A program made the position numbers and the translations under genes. From Cryoendolithus antarcticus (lineage: Eukaryota > Ascomycota > Dothideomycetes > Cladosporiales > Cladosporiaceae), in the NCBI GenBank assembly GCA_002077065.1, contig NAJO01000023.1, positions 62,001 to 126,000 of the forward strand: a stretch of 64,000 nt of DNA, read 5' to 3'. Within the stretch, counting starts at the first letter, position 1. The number at the start of each line of letters is the position of its first letter. The notes under the pieces are model-generated. The model was not told the DNA's origin and did not search any database. It saw only the letters and a list, made by a program, of their open reading frames with translations. This document shows positions 45,450 through 56,300 of this stretch, in pieces.

Positions 45450-46398
45450 ATCGCCTCCTTCTCCGAACACCTGCAATGTGGTCAGCGCTGATATGGGAGC
45501 AGCCGCAACAACGAGGACTGTGCCACTGCGTCCGTGAGAGACCACTTCTGTGATCACAGCAAGTGGGCCTCTCACGAGCACGGCATGGCAAGATTCGCAG
45601 GTGTGAGTATCTCGATAGCAGCTCAAGGACTGTTGCGCATTATCGGAGAAAGTGACGTGCTTGTGCGTAACTTAGTTGATCTGGTGAGCGAGAGCGCTCA
45701 ATCGGGTTGCTTAGCTAGATCGCAGAGTATGGGCAGCCTTTGTAACTCAGGAGATATGAAGCTCCCATGTCGTACAAACTTCGCCACGCCAAGCAAACGC
45801 GACCCAGGCAGAGCTCGTGCATGTCTCGAATGCACCTTCCCTTTGACCTGCTGCCGGAAGCCGACCCAACGCAGCAGGGCCCACATGTGAGCTGTCACAA
45901 ACACCACACGTCAATGGCCACTTGCACCCACATGTGCGGGCTTCTCGTCGAAATTCCCGTGCGATCTGTCGCGTCAACGACACGCCGCATGCTCTCCCGT
46001 GGGCTGCTGTTGCGTGCGCGTGGTTCCCTACATGCTTGAGTAGATGATCTGTGCTGTCATGTCTCGGCAAGATACCTGCAGGCTGTTGGCCGCCGTACCA
46101 CTCCTTTGGGGCAGCGTGTTGGACTGCTCCGCTTGCTCGCGTGTAGTACGTTCGCCGGCACTGACGATGGAAGTAAATCCGCAGCCGCAGAACGACTGGA
46201 CGGAGTCGTGTGTGGGAAGTGAGAAGGTCAATATGTATGGATTGAGGGGTATACTTAAGCACGCTTTCGAGCCCCAAGGGTTCACAATCATGATCCGCAC
46301 CAAAACGCCAGCCCGATGCTCATTACTTCTTCACCGCCACTCGCAGGCAGCCGCTGTCCCCTTCATACCCTGCGTCCGACCTGGCACACTGCACCTCA
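45450..46398. other. Intergenic, no gene seen
   Basis: About 950 bases between two minus-strand genes; no supported coding or RNA feature. Confidence 0.45.
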
Positions 46399-47559
46399 TC
46401 ACTTCTTCCTCAGGTAATTCATCACCAACGGCGTCACAATCGGCGCCAGCGTAGCATAGTATTTCTGCCCCTTCTCCATGTACGGCCCCACATCATACTT
46501 CCCAATCTTCACCTCCTTCGGCTCACGGCGTCTCCTGTCTCGATCTCTGCGATCGTCCCTCCTGTCGTCATCGTATCTGTCGTCATCCGAGTACCGGCGA
46601 CGGTCCCTGTCCCTCGGCTCCGGCTTGCGGCGAGAATCCCTATCGCGATCGTAGATATCCTCTCTGCGACGGCGCGCAGCACGGTCATCATCTGAGGCGT
46701 CACCGTAGCGTTCATCGCGGCGGCGGCGGGGCGGGTCTTCGCTGCGGTGACGGCGTGGTTTGTCGTAGTCTGAGTCGTCGTCGGAGTAATCATCTTTGCG
46801 ACGGCGATCTTTCTCCTTCTCGCGAGGGCGGTCTCGTTCGCGATCCTTTTCGCGGTCACGGTCGCGATCGCGGTCGCGGTCTGGTGCTCGCTCTGTGTTG
46901 CTGCGGCGGACGGGCTTGATGGGATCGGCGCCGTATTCTACGCCTTCGAGAGGTCCACGACGACGAGGTGGGAGTGTAGATGCGTCGTCATAGTCATCTT
47001 TGCGTGGCGGTGGGCGACGTCGGTCATCGCGATCGCGGTCACGGTCTCGTGGCGGTGGGTCATCGTATCTGTCTGCGTCCCGAGTGGACCTCTTATCTCT
47101 AGGGTCTGAAGGCATTTTGTCGTCTTCGTCGTAAGCTTGCTTCTTCCGGCTCGACTTCGCTCTTCTCAGTGAGTCGCCCTCTTCACTCTCGTATCCGTCG
47201 CGCTTATCTCTGAACTTGCGCTGCTCAGGTCCGTTTTTGCGCTCCAAGTCCGGCGTGCGCCCGTTGAGAAAGGATGGCTCAACGTCAAACTCAGGCTTCA
47301 GGTTCGGTCCTCGGCTCCTGCTTCCTTCTCTCTTCAGAGCACTGCCAAGCGGCGGTGGAGGGATGTTGTTGTTTGCTGCAGCGCTGTTCGCAGGAGGTGG
47401 GAGGTTATCGCGTGAGTTTGTGCGAGACTCCCTAGGATCCTCTCTGCGGGGTCGTCGCTCGTTGGGCTGATACTGATCACCACCCGGATATGGTGGAGGT
47501 GCACGATCGTCTCCTCGTCGGCGATGGCGAGGCTCGTAGTCGTCGTCGTAGTGTGACAT
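46399..47559 (-). CDS. Disordered RD/RE-rich protein with short ordered tail, 386 aa
   Basis: Single exon from the ATG at 47559 (MSHYDDDYEPRHRRRG). Nearly the whole protein is intrinsically disordered and highly charged, with runs of alternating Arg/Asp and Arg/Glu (about 170-190, 215-250, 310-345) like the RD/RS domains of nuclear RNA-processing factors. The last 35 residues differ: KIGKYDVGPYMEKGQKYYATLAPIV then MNYLRKK, an ordered, partly hydrophobic tail. Composition suggests a nuclear or condensate-forming role, but no family was recognised and splicing involvement is only inference. Confidence 0.7.
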   Translation of the reverse strand: MSHYDDDYEPRHRRRGDDRAPPPYPGGDQYQPNERRPRREDPRESRTNSRDNLPPPANSAAANNNIPPPPLGSALKREGSRSRGPNLKPEFDVEPSFLNGRTPDLERKNGPEQRKFRDKRDGYESEEGDSLRRAKSSRKKQAYDEDDKMPSDPRDKRSTRDADRYDDPPPRDRDRDRDDRRRPPPRKDDYDDASTLPPRRRGPLEGVEYGADPIKPVRRSNTERAPDRDRDRDRDREKDRERDRPREKEKDRRRKDDYSDDDSDYDKPRRHRSEDPPRRRRDERYGDASDDDRAARRRREDIYDRDRDSRRKPEPRDRDRRRYSDDDRYDDDRRDDRRDRDRRRREPKEVKIGKYDVGPYMEKGQKYYATLAPIVTPLVMNYLRKK

Positions 47560-48089
47560 GCTTCGTCAAATTATAGCCAAGTAATAACTACAAGTGAGTG
47601 AAGCGAGGTCGGTCACTGGCTGTGCGATGACGAGGTTGGGTTGGCGCGGCAGGGAACGGGAGATGAGCCTGGAAGCCTGGCTGTGCAACGCAAGAGGGTA
47701 CTTTCAGGTGAGGCAATACTGCAGCTGATAAGATAGCGAGTGTGATGACTGGCACATGCTGCTGCGGGTCGTCTGCCAGCAGCACGCTACCAGCTGAGCG
47801 AGGATGGTCTGACGCTGGCGGCGATGTGCGGTGCTGTCAGTTGATGTGGTGCAGAGTGGCGCAGTTTTTTTGACTTTGACGGAAGCCGCGATAAAGAGGT
47901 CACGTGCAAGCATACTAGCCACAATGAGTCGAATAGTCCATCAACGACCTCATCACTTCAAACGAAGGTATGAGAACGGTCTCGAAGCATAGGAGGATGA
48001 ATCTGGGGTTCACTACTTCCACACCCCGCCTCTAGGCTAATCGCATGCCTTGACCAGCTGATCACTGCTAATTGTGAAGTCCTTCAGAG
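47560..48089. other. Intergenic, no gene seen
   Basis: Promoter region of the RD-rich gene. One alternative reading of the next locus would extend a 3' exon to about 48041. Confidence 0.4.
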
Positions 48090-48592
48090 TCAGGTAGACT
48101 CGTGCGCTCGACTGCCCCGAACATTTCCCACCGTAGAGAAATACCACCACCGCACAGTCATCGTCTTCTGCACCCGAGCACACATCTCCGCACCAGCCTT
48201 CTCCACATACCCTGAAGCGAGCTGATCGACGGCGAGCGTCAACCTGACGATAGCCGGCGCGTTTAGATACTGCTCGAGTGACTTACGACTTTCGTCGACC
48301 AGATGTGTGCGGTACTCGTATTGAAGGAATGTGTCTGGAAGACGCACACGGATCGCACGTACTCTGGATATTTGCCAGGTAAGCCTGAGCTTATGCGTCA
48401 GTAGGCACTAGCGGTGTGACTGCGTTGACACATACCGTGATCGAGATTCCGATGTCCAGGGTAAAACGAGAAATGCGCCGCTGCTTCTTTGCTACATTCG
48501 GTTGCATGCGTCGTGCTAGCTGGGCGATTCGAGATCTCACTTCGGCAAATCGCACGCAGTAGTGTAGTGCTATTCAAGAACTGCTGCATCAT
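48090..48592 (-). CDS. Possible small multi-exon gene, reading frame unresolved
   Basis: Good splice signals occur here on the minus strand: donor GTATGT at 48435 with a CTGAC branch and CTCAG acceptor before 48384, and donor GTAAGT at 48286 with a TCTAAAC branch. More than one frame can be joined. One runs from an ATG at 48592 through exons 48592-48436, 48384-48287 and a third exon; another stays open from about 48384 to 48090 unspliced and encodes a Tyr/Glu/Arg-containing helix-rich segment (THLVDESRKSLEQYLNAP). None matches a known family. Transcription seems likely, but the product cannot be fixed from sequence. Confidence 0.25.
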
Positions 48593-48844
48593 TGATCAAG
48601 ATGCATCAAAGGCGTACAATAACCCTTGGCTGCACTTGAATGCACAGGTCTGCATGCACGGCGTGCTGTGTCAGCATTGAGCAGACACGCAAGCAGTGAA
48701 TTCGAGGCCAAAGGCGTTAAACACTTAAAGGCCACATCATGCAGGTGGATGTGGGAACAGTCGATGCTGTCGGGCGCATGGATTCAGATGGCGCCCCAGA
48801 GCGTTCGAAGACCTCTGTATTGAAAGTGTCAAGTATCGCCAGAC

Positions 48845-50104
48845 CTATCGAGCAGCCCATGGTGCTCTGGTCGAAGGTACCCCAGTAGACGGGACTGCTG
48901 AGGGTGCCCCACTAGGCTTTGCCCAGGGAGCTGCAGTGCCGACCTGTGGCCTGGCCGTCTGTACATTGCCAGACAGCATACCAGGGGTTTGAGCAGTCGG
49001 CTGTTGCTGTGCATGCATACTCTGCTGCATATTTTGCTGCGCATCTGGGTCCTTCTCCCAAGGGAACAGACTGCCAAACGGAAAGTGCTGGACCACAGGA
49101 AATTTGCCCAACACCTCAGCATCGTACATTTTGATCATACCTTTGTTGATCTTGGCCCAGCCATCCTTGATGCCAGAGATGTTGAATAGTGTAGGCGAGT
49201 GCTCCCAGAAGGGACCGGTCTTGACGTCGTAGATGAATTGAATGGCAGCGAAGTACATGTTGTTGTCTTTGTACTGAAGGACAGTACCTTTCGAGGCGAC
49301 AGAATCAGGCTTTGGTACGCCAGCCAAAGAGCCGGTCAATGGTGTTGGGGCGTCTGCTGAAGTGATTGCTGGGCCGAGCTGAGCCGAGCCGAAGATGTAG
49401 GGGAGGAAGCTATGATCATCAAGTCCCCATACTCCGTGTGTACCAGCAGGCTCAAGCGTGTATGTCAAGATCAATTTGCGCATTAGCACAAGATAGGGTT
49501 GGACCAGCCCAGTCACAATAGTTCGCTCCTCGCCCGCTTGAAAAGCGCTTAGCTTCCATAGACAGCCCAGGAAGACCAGGAAGCTCAGCTCGTGACCAGT
49601 GCCGTAGTCCATTCGCTGTGCACTACCAAATCCACCAAGGAGGTATACCTTCAGCTCCTCACGCACGCCGGTGCGTCGCTGATCGTCGTTAGTGGCGATT
49701 CGATCCAGGACAGAACCCAAGTGCTCATCAAACAGGTCATCGATTTCGCTCACAGCAAGCTTGTACCACGTCCTGAAAGCAACATTGCCGAACCGTCGTG
49801 GTCCTGTCTCGGGCGGTACATCGTCAACAAAGTCAGACAGCGATTGGATGATCGCTGCTACGCCAGTGCCCGTGCTGCTCAACTCTGCTCGCTGTTGAAG
49901 GTCGCAGACTTCTGTTTTGCCATCTTCACCAAGACGCGGGAAGATGGCTCGGTTGAGTTGAAGAAGAAAGATCTTGATGTCGCGGTAGGCGATGGAAGCA
50001 TGGAAGAAAGCTAGGTCGTTACCGTCTTCGATACGCTTCCTCGGCGTGATGAAAGTTGCCGGTATTCTGCGCTCCAGTATTGGATGCGCTTGTTGCCCTA
50101 ACAT
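48845..50104 (-). CDS. RRD1: PP2A phosphatase activator (PTPA family, Rrd1-like), 419 aa
   Basis: Single exon from the ATG at 50104. The PTPA fold covers about 10-340, with FGNVAFRTWY, ELKVYLLGGFGSAQRMDYGTGHE (the conserved GSxxRxDYGTGHE core), GVWGLDDHSFLPYIFGSAQL and the YFAAIQFIYDVKTGPFWEHSPTL segment, followed by GMIKMYDAEVLGKFPVVQHFPFG. PTPA proteins are peptidyl-prolyl isomerase-like chaperones that load catalytic metals into PP2A-type phosphatases. The extended Gln/Pro/Ala-rich tail of about 70 residues points to the Rrd1 rather than the shorter Rrd2 branch. Divergent from the next gene with 166 bases between starts. Confidence 0.94.
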   Translation of the reverse strand: MLGQQAHPILERRIPATFITPRKRIEDGNDLAFFHASIAYRDIKIFLLQLNRAIFPRLGEDGKTEVCDLQQRAELSSTGTGVAAIIQSLSDFVDDVPPETGPRRFGNVAFRTWYKLAVSEIDDLFDEHLGSVLDRIATNDDQRRTGVREELKVYLLGGFGSAQRMDYGTGHELSFLVFLGCLWKLSAFQAGEERTIVTGLVQPYLVLMRKLILTYTLEPAGTHGVWGLDDHSFLPYIFGSAQLGPAITSADAPTPLTGSLAGVPKPDSVASKGTVLQYKDNNMYFAAIQFIYDVKTGPFWEHSPTLFNISGIKDGWAKINKGMIKMYDAEVLGKFPVVQHFPFGSLFPWEKDPDAQQNMQQSMHAQQQPTAQTPGMLSGNVQTARPQVGTAAPWAKPSGAPSAVPSTGVPSTRAPWAAR

Positions 50105-50270
50105 GTCGAAATATGTGATTGCACGGCGGAAGGAACAGTGGCAAGTTTTGTCTTCCCCATCCCCAGTTAAGGACAGCGATCCAATTCGGCCTAGCGCGGC
50201 GCGTCGACTTCACCTCGCGTCTCGAAGCCAGTGCATGAAGATCCCCAGCAGTAGCGGAGGGCACCACACC
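50105..50270. promoter_or_regulatory. Compact bidirectional promoter, RRD1 / Myb-like gene
   Basis: The two ATG codons are 166 bases apart on opposite strands, so the core promoters must overlap. No specific binding site was identified. Confidence 0.55.
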
Positions 50271-53171
50271 ATGGCGCGCCGTAATACAGCGAGAACGCCG
50301 CAGCGGCCAGTATACAAAGAGACAGACGAGGAGGCAAGCGAGCAGGATGGGGAGGGAGAGATCGTCCACCTCGGCAGCGATCTGCCCGATGCGCCGGGGC
50401 ACGAGAGCGACGCCAGCAGCGAAGACGCAGAGACTGGCGCAGAGGTAGGGGCTATGACCGCAGTTCTGGATCACGTGCTAGTGCCGCAAGACCCTACACC
50501 GATCGTCAACTTGCCGCCGAAGCGCATGCGTATTAGCACTGGTAGACTCGGCAGACCGAGCAAGGATGCGTATGTCAATCAGAAGCGAGGCGAACCGCTA
50601 TTCGCGTCCAGCGCACTACAGCGTCGGGTGCTAACAGGGCGGCCTCGAAGCGAATTCGACTTACCTGCCGACTCGCCTCCGAAGGGTCTGGCAGCACGCA
50701 CTAAGCTAGCAAACCGCAAGCCAGACTTCTCGCCATTGAAGAGATCAAGGACTGCTCAGCTGGCGAGATTGGATCAGGATGCTATCGATGCGCAGCTGTT
50801 GGCAGAAAGTCAACCTATAGAAGCCGGACTACGAGCGAATACCAATGCAGAGGAGGATGATGATGATGGCGATTCTACGCTGCTGTCCATGAAAAGTACA
50901 CAGTCACGCAAAGAGCGTGGTCCGCGCGGTCCAAAGCTGGTCTGGACTGACCAGGAAGACGTTGTCGTCAACGCTGGACGCTCTCTAGATCTGACAGCCG
51001 AAGACATCATTGAACGGTACAGTCTGACCGGCCGCACTCCAGCCGCTATTCGCAGTCGTCTGAAGTATCTGCGAGATGTGGCTGCTCGCGTGGATACCTT
51101 GGGTCAGCCTGCAGAAGTTGTTCAGCCCAAAAAGGCACCTCAGCCCGCCGAAGCGAGTCAGCAACCTCAGGTCAGTGTTGCGCAAGGGTGGATCCAGGCA
51201 GAGACATCTACCGCAGCAGCAAAGCCTAGCAGGCCGCGAAACACCAACCACGTAGAACAGCCGGCGGATGCGAACAGCTTCCAGAGAATGGCGAAGCCCG
51301 ATCAAGCTGCTCCTCTGCGACGTTCGCCAAGGAAGGCTGGTATGTCTCGAAGTGACATCGTCTCCTATGCCGCAAAATCCAGCTCCAGGGACCTGTTCCG
51401 CGACCCCGAGGATGATTCACCTACCGATACGCCGCAGGACAATAGAGGAGTCTTCGAGAAACCAAAGCTGAAACTCAAGAAGTCATCTGCTCGACTGGCG
51501 AAGCCAAAGTCCACCACGGGCGGTGCCGCACAATCTGGCGCTTCCCACAATGGTACAACAGTGCCCATTGCACTAAAACCGCAAGACGTCACTTTCGGTG
51601 AGCAAGGACAAGCGCCATCTGCTGGAGTCACTCAGCTCTCTGGTCCAGAAGACGAGGACGCCGAGTTCCATTCAGCGTCGGAAGGCGAAGCTCCCGATCG
51701 TGGCGATGATGTGGAGACTCCGAGAGCCACTCAGTCCACGAATGCAAGCAACACCAGCAGGAAACGTCAAGCGCCTACAGCCCCAGCACGAAAGAGCAAG
51801 AAGCGCCGACCGGTGCAAAATGTCGATGAAGATGACGAAGCGGAATTGCAGGAACGCACATTGGACGCGTCGACCCCGCGTCGCTTGTTCGGTCAATGGA
51901 TGCAGTTCAAGAAGGCCGTGTACGCTGCACGGAAAATCATACGGAGTAAGACACACGTCGAGTACGATGACTTTGAGACGTTCCGCAAAACATGCAAAGC
52001 GCTCATCGTCGACCTGCAAGCTTTGCCAGGTGCCGCAGAGCTATCAGAAGCTATGCCACTCCGCCAGCGTCTTGTAACGTTGACAGCGCAAGTCAGAGCG
52101 CTACACACAGATGATGAGGTGCTAGGATCCGAGCGTGCGGACTGGGGTATCGACATCTACGCCTGCCTAATTCCCTACCTCATACAGGTGATTGAGGCGC
52201 TTGTGGAAGAGCAGGAGCGCCCACCGCAAGGGACAGCTGCCCGCAGTATGGGCGTCGACGGAACAGCCGAGATCATCAACCTCATGGACCTTGTCCAAGA
52301 CGCTGCCGGCTCAGCCCGAAAGAATTACTCAGCAGACCCTCGGTCTCAATATCCAATCCGCCAAGAAGTCACCACATCCATCGTCGTACCCCTAAGAGAT
52401 GTCCGCCACGCACTGAGCAAGCAACACATAGCCCGCATCGCCGCTCTCAACAGTGCGTGCCTTTTCGCCCAAGAACGCGCCGATGAAGCCGCATTCCGCG
52501 CCACGCAACAACACATCGAAGCGCAAGAGTCCCACGCCAAGCGGCTTCGTGCAAAGTGGAATATTCTGCACTATTTGCGCAGAACTGCAGAAGACAAAGT
52601 GTTTGAACGCGCCAAGCGCGAGCATCTAGCCAACCCCTCCAACGTGCCCGAATTCGACAGCGCAGGTCACATCATGGAGCGCGTTGAGCTGTTCCACGCG
52701 CGCGTCGGTCCAACGCCAAGCATGGTTGACGCTGCCAAAGATATCGTCTGGAGTATGCCGCAGCTTGTCGGGCTGCAGGAAGGGCTGAAGAAGTACGCTG
52801 GCGAGAGGGTTCTGGAGAGCGTCATACTTGCGCTTTGTAAGAAGGGCGGGGTATTGCATGAGTTCAACGTCACGGAGATTGTCGTGCAGGCAAGTCAAAT
52901 CAGGGAACAGCTGCTGGAGCATTGTCCAAGGGTTGAGGATTGGATGAGGGGGATCCCGGATTTAGGAGTTTGGAGTCGAGGGAGCGGAGGAGCGGAGAAT
53001 GAGGATCCTGGCACTGCTACAGATGCGGCAGAGCAGCTGAGTGCGAGTGAGGGTGCAGAGGCTGGTCCTTCGACAACCGCTGGCGCCCAGGCTGACGATC
53101 CAATTGCTCTGTCAGATGGAGAAGAGGATGACGATGACGACGATGATGACGAGGAGGAGGAAGACGCGTGA
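50271..53171 (+). CDS. Nuclear protein with Myb/SANT-like segment, 966 aa, function unknown
   Basis: Single exon; the start MARRNTARTP at 50271 is chosen because earlier in-frame codons overlap the RRD1 coding region. The N-terminal 230 residues are basic/acidic and disordered with two AT-hook-like GRxGRP/GRPR motifs. Residues about 222-265 (LVWTDQEDVVVNAGRSL...IIERYSLTGRTPAAIRSRLKYL) have the Trp spacing and recognition-helix pattern of a Myb/SANT fold. A long low-complexity region with KSKKRRP nuclear signal follows. The C-terminal 400 residues form a mostly helical domain (LFGQWMQFKKAVYAARKIIRS..., later ERAKREHLANPSNVP) and end in a run of Asp/Glu. No family was recognised. A chromatin or telomere-binding role is possible but only inferred. 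Confidence 0.75.
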   Translation: MARRNTARTPQRPVYKETDEEASEQDGEGEIVHLGSDLPDAPGHESDASSEDAETGAEVGAMTAVLDHVLVPQDPTPIVNLPPKRMRISTGRLGRPSKDAYVNQKRGEPLFASSALQRRVLTGRPRSEFDLPADSPPKGLAARTKLANRKPDFSPLKRSRTAQLARLDQDAIDAQLLAESQPIEAGLRANTNAEEDDDDGDSTLLSMKSTQSRKERGPRGPKLVWTDQEDVVVNAGRSLDLTAEDIIERYSLTGRTPAAIRSRLKYLRDVAARVDTLGQPAEVVQPKKAPQPAEASQQPQVSVAQGWIQAETSTAAAKPSRPRNTNHVEQPADANSFQRMAKPDQAAPLRRSPRKAGMSRSDIVSYAAKSSSRDLFRDPEDDSPTDTPQDNRGVFEKPKLKLKKSSARLAKPKSTTGGAAQSGASHNGTTVPIALKPQDVTFGEQGQAPSAGVTQLSGPEDEDAEFHSASEGEAPDRGDDVETPRATQSTNASNTSRKRQAPTAPARKSKKRRPVQNVDEDDEAELQERTLDASTPRRLFGQWMQFKKAVYAARKIIRSKTHVEYDDFETFRKTCKALIVDLQALPGAAELSEAMPLRQRLVTLTAQVRALHTDDEVLGSERADWGIDIYACLIPYLIQVIEALVEEQERPPQGTAARSMGVDGTAEIINLMDLVQDAAGSARKNYSADPRSQYPIRQEVTTSIVVPLRDVRHALSKQHIARIAALNSACLFAQERADEAAFRATQQHIEAQESHAKRLRAKWNILHYLRRTAEDKVFERAKREHLANPSNVPEFDSAGHIMERVELFHARVGPTPSMVDAAKDIVWSMPQLVGLQEGLKKYAGERVLESVILALCKKGGVLHEFNVTEIVVQASQIREQLLEHCPRVEDWMRGIPDLGVWSRGSGGAENEDPGTATDAAEQLSASEGAEAGPSTTAGAQADDPIALSDGEEDDDDDDDDEEEEDA

Positions 53172-53344
53172 GATACCCCGGCAGATGTTATAATTTTCGT
53201 TATATCGTGTATACGTACCCTAGCAGCACATGCTCTGTGTTAGGCAGCAATGTTGCTAGACCTTTCGCACACAAATGTCCAATGGCATCGAACTCATTCA
53301 CGTTCCCAACGCCGCTTTCGTAGCCTCATAATTGACACCTGCAT

Positions 53345-56300
53345 CTACCATCGTCTCCCAAAAACCGCATGCTCTCCCCTGATTGCTTTCCCACCCCCCT
53401 TCGCATCCCCCGCAACCCCACTCACTAACCCCCCCTCCTGACTCCTCTCCCCATGCAAAACACCACTCTCCTTCCCAAACCTCCTCTCAAACTCCACATC
53501 CTCCTTCGTCCCCCCAATCTCCGCATCCCGTCGAAACAGCGACATGATATCCTGCATACTCAGCTTGCCCACCGTCTTCCCGCCTTCCAGCGCCGCGGCA
53601 GCCAACTCGCGTTTCTTTTCCTGCAGCGCCAAGATCCGCTCTTCGACCGTGTTCAGGACTGTGAGGCGGAAGACCTTGACGTCGACGGTTTGGTTGAGGC
53701 GGTGCACGCGGTCTATGGCTTGTTCTTCCACGAAGGGGTTCCAGAAGGGCTCGACGATCACCACCCTCGACGCGGCCGTGAGATTGAGGCCCAGACTGCC
53801 GCACTTGAGCGAGCAGAGCAGGACACGGGTTTTGGGATCCGTTTTGAGGCTGTTGAGTGAAGCTTCCCGGGCGTCAGGACGCATGCTGCCGTCGTAGCGG
53901 ACGAACTTGATGGAGGCGTGGCGCATATGCGGTTCGATTAGGTCGAGCATGGAGGTGAATTGGGAGAAGACTATGGTTTTGTGTTTTGGGGTTTCGGCGT
54001 GGAGGATGCGGAGGAGATGGCGAATTTTGGTTGAGGGCTTGTGGGCGGGCTTGTGTGAAGGGGCAAGGTTGGCGATGATGGGACTGTCAGGCCCTGACTC
54101 TTCGTCGTCCTCGGAGGCAGAGTCGGGAGATTCAGAGTCTCCGTCACCTGTGTCCACGGAGCCGAGAGTGTCCCCACCACCTTCGGCGTCTTCGTCATCC
54201 GTGCCGCCAGCGCGACCGTAGTCGATGTGGCGTTCTGGGCCTGCTGCGATCCACTCGCCTTCGTCGTCTTCGTCGTCGCTATCGATGAGCACCTTGCGGT
54301 TGCGACGAGCTGGAGCAGCTCTGCTCTCCTCAGCCTTGACGCTTTCGCGCTTGACACGCTTCTCTTGCTTCTTCTTACGCTCCTTGCCTCGAAGGACACG
54401 CAAGTCCTCTTCGCAGTCTTCGCATCTTACTGCGCCAGATTTCGCCTCTTGCGCGGACAGGTCAGCTTGGCAAACATCGCAGCTCTGGTTCTGTACCGTC
54501 ACGCCGCCCATCAGCGAGGCAAGATCGTCCATCTCATCAGCGTCCACCTTCGACTTGCGTGGCGTCTGGGCACCAAGCTGTGTACTGCCAGTCGTGAGAG
54601 CGTCTTTGTCTTTGTTCATAGCCGCTTCAATAAGATGCGGGTGGTTGCAAGCTTGGCGGAGCCGTAGGAGAATCACCAATGCTCCAATATAGTCACCCTT
54701 GCCGCTCTCTTGAATATCCTTGAGCCTGCTCTCGGCGCGCGCAGACAGGCGATCATAGAACTCCTGTTCCGCATCATCGAAAACGCACTCCGTGGTGAAC
54801 ACCTCCCGCTTCACGATCTGCATGCCTCCACTCTTTGGCTTGCCATCTTCGTCAGTCTTGCCGCCGAAGTTCAGAGCGCCTTCCTTCTTCAAGATGTCCT
54901 TCGTGCGTCGTTTCATGAAAGCCTGTAGGAAGAGCTGCAGCCGCTTCATGGCGATGCCTCCACGACCGTTCTTCATGGGACCAGTAATACTGTTCTTCCA
55001 CTCCGACATCTCGCAGTACGGCTTCACACGGAGAAACTTGATCAGACTCTGTAGCTCGTCGAGGTTGTTCTGCATGGGTGTCCCAGTCAGACACCATCGG
55101 TACCAGGCTTCGAGAGCATAGCATGCCTGCGTAGACTTGGCGTTGCGGTTCTTGATCGTGTGTGCTTCGTCGAGAATGAGGCGGTACCAGTGCACGCCGA
55201 AGCAGCCGATGCGCGGTCCCCCGGGTTTATCCAGACTGGAGCCTGCGTGCTCAGAGGCCAGAATTTGGTAGGTAGTGATGACCACATCGTACTTCTTCAG
55301 CTCGGCTGCAGACTTTGTGCGACTAGGTCCGTGGTGAATCAGTACTTTCATGGCGTGACTGCGTGTGACTTTGCTCTTGATCTCACCCTCCCACTGCTTG
55401 ATGAGGGCAAGAGGTGCAACGACCAGCGTGCACTTCGTGACTTCCTTTCCTGGCATGTTCTGCTTCGGGAAGTCCGGCTTCGCATCGGGTCCAGGTCGCG
55501 GGTTTGTGAGGAGCAGTGCGACCGACTGCACTGTCTTGCCCAATCCCATGTCGTCTGCGAGAATTCCGCCATGAGGTAGCACACCGTTGCGCTTGCGTTG
55601 TCCGATCTCTTTATCGATCATCCACTTGACGCCCTCGACTTGATGTGGCAAGAGCTTGACCGTCAGTCCCTCTACCGTGCCATCCTCCTCGTCCTCTTCA
55701 GCATCGTCCTCTTTCGGCTCATCTTTCTTGCTGTCCTTCACCTCAAGCGCCGCCAACTGAGCAGCCAGGCCCTTAGCCTGCTTGTCTGCCTCTTTGGTTG
55801 CTTTCTTCGCCGCGCGAGTGCGCAGGCGGGTGTTGGACTTCTCTTCCTCATCGTCGAACGCGCCCTCGAGGAGGTTCTTCAAATTCTCGCTCGCTTGTGC
55901 CGAGTCCACGTACAGGTACGGATCAGCCGCGCCAAAGCTTCTGCTCTCGGCTCTGATGGCAGCATCTGGGTCGAATCGATCCTCGTCGTCGTCTTTCTGC
56001 GTGAGGTCAACCACTTGTCGCGGTGGGACAAACGGCCGGTATGTGGTTTTCGGTCCAAGTGAGGAGAAGACTGGCGCTGGCGCACGCTGTGTCGTAGCAT
56101 TCGGAGGATTGACTGGCCGAGGCACCTGTCCGGGTAGGTAGAAAGCTCTATTCTCTACGGCTACCGGTGGCGCCACGTTCCTCTGTACAGCAGAACTTGC
56201 CACGGGTGGTGAACGTTGATAAGTCGTACGCACTTGAGGTACGAAGAAAGGATCCGGCTTCTTCTTTTGTAGTGGGTTCCGCAGCGGACTCGCAGTGCCA

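Noticed and set aside
49992..50270. Upstream extension of the Myb-like protein by 93 codons
   Set aside because: It would overlap the opposite-strand RRD1 coding region and lacks a convincing ATG context; the ATG at 50271 is preferred.
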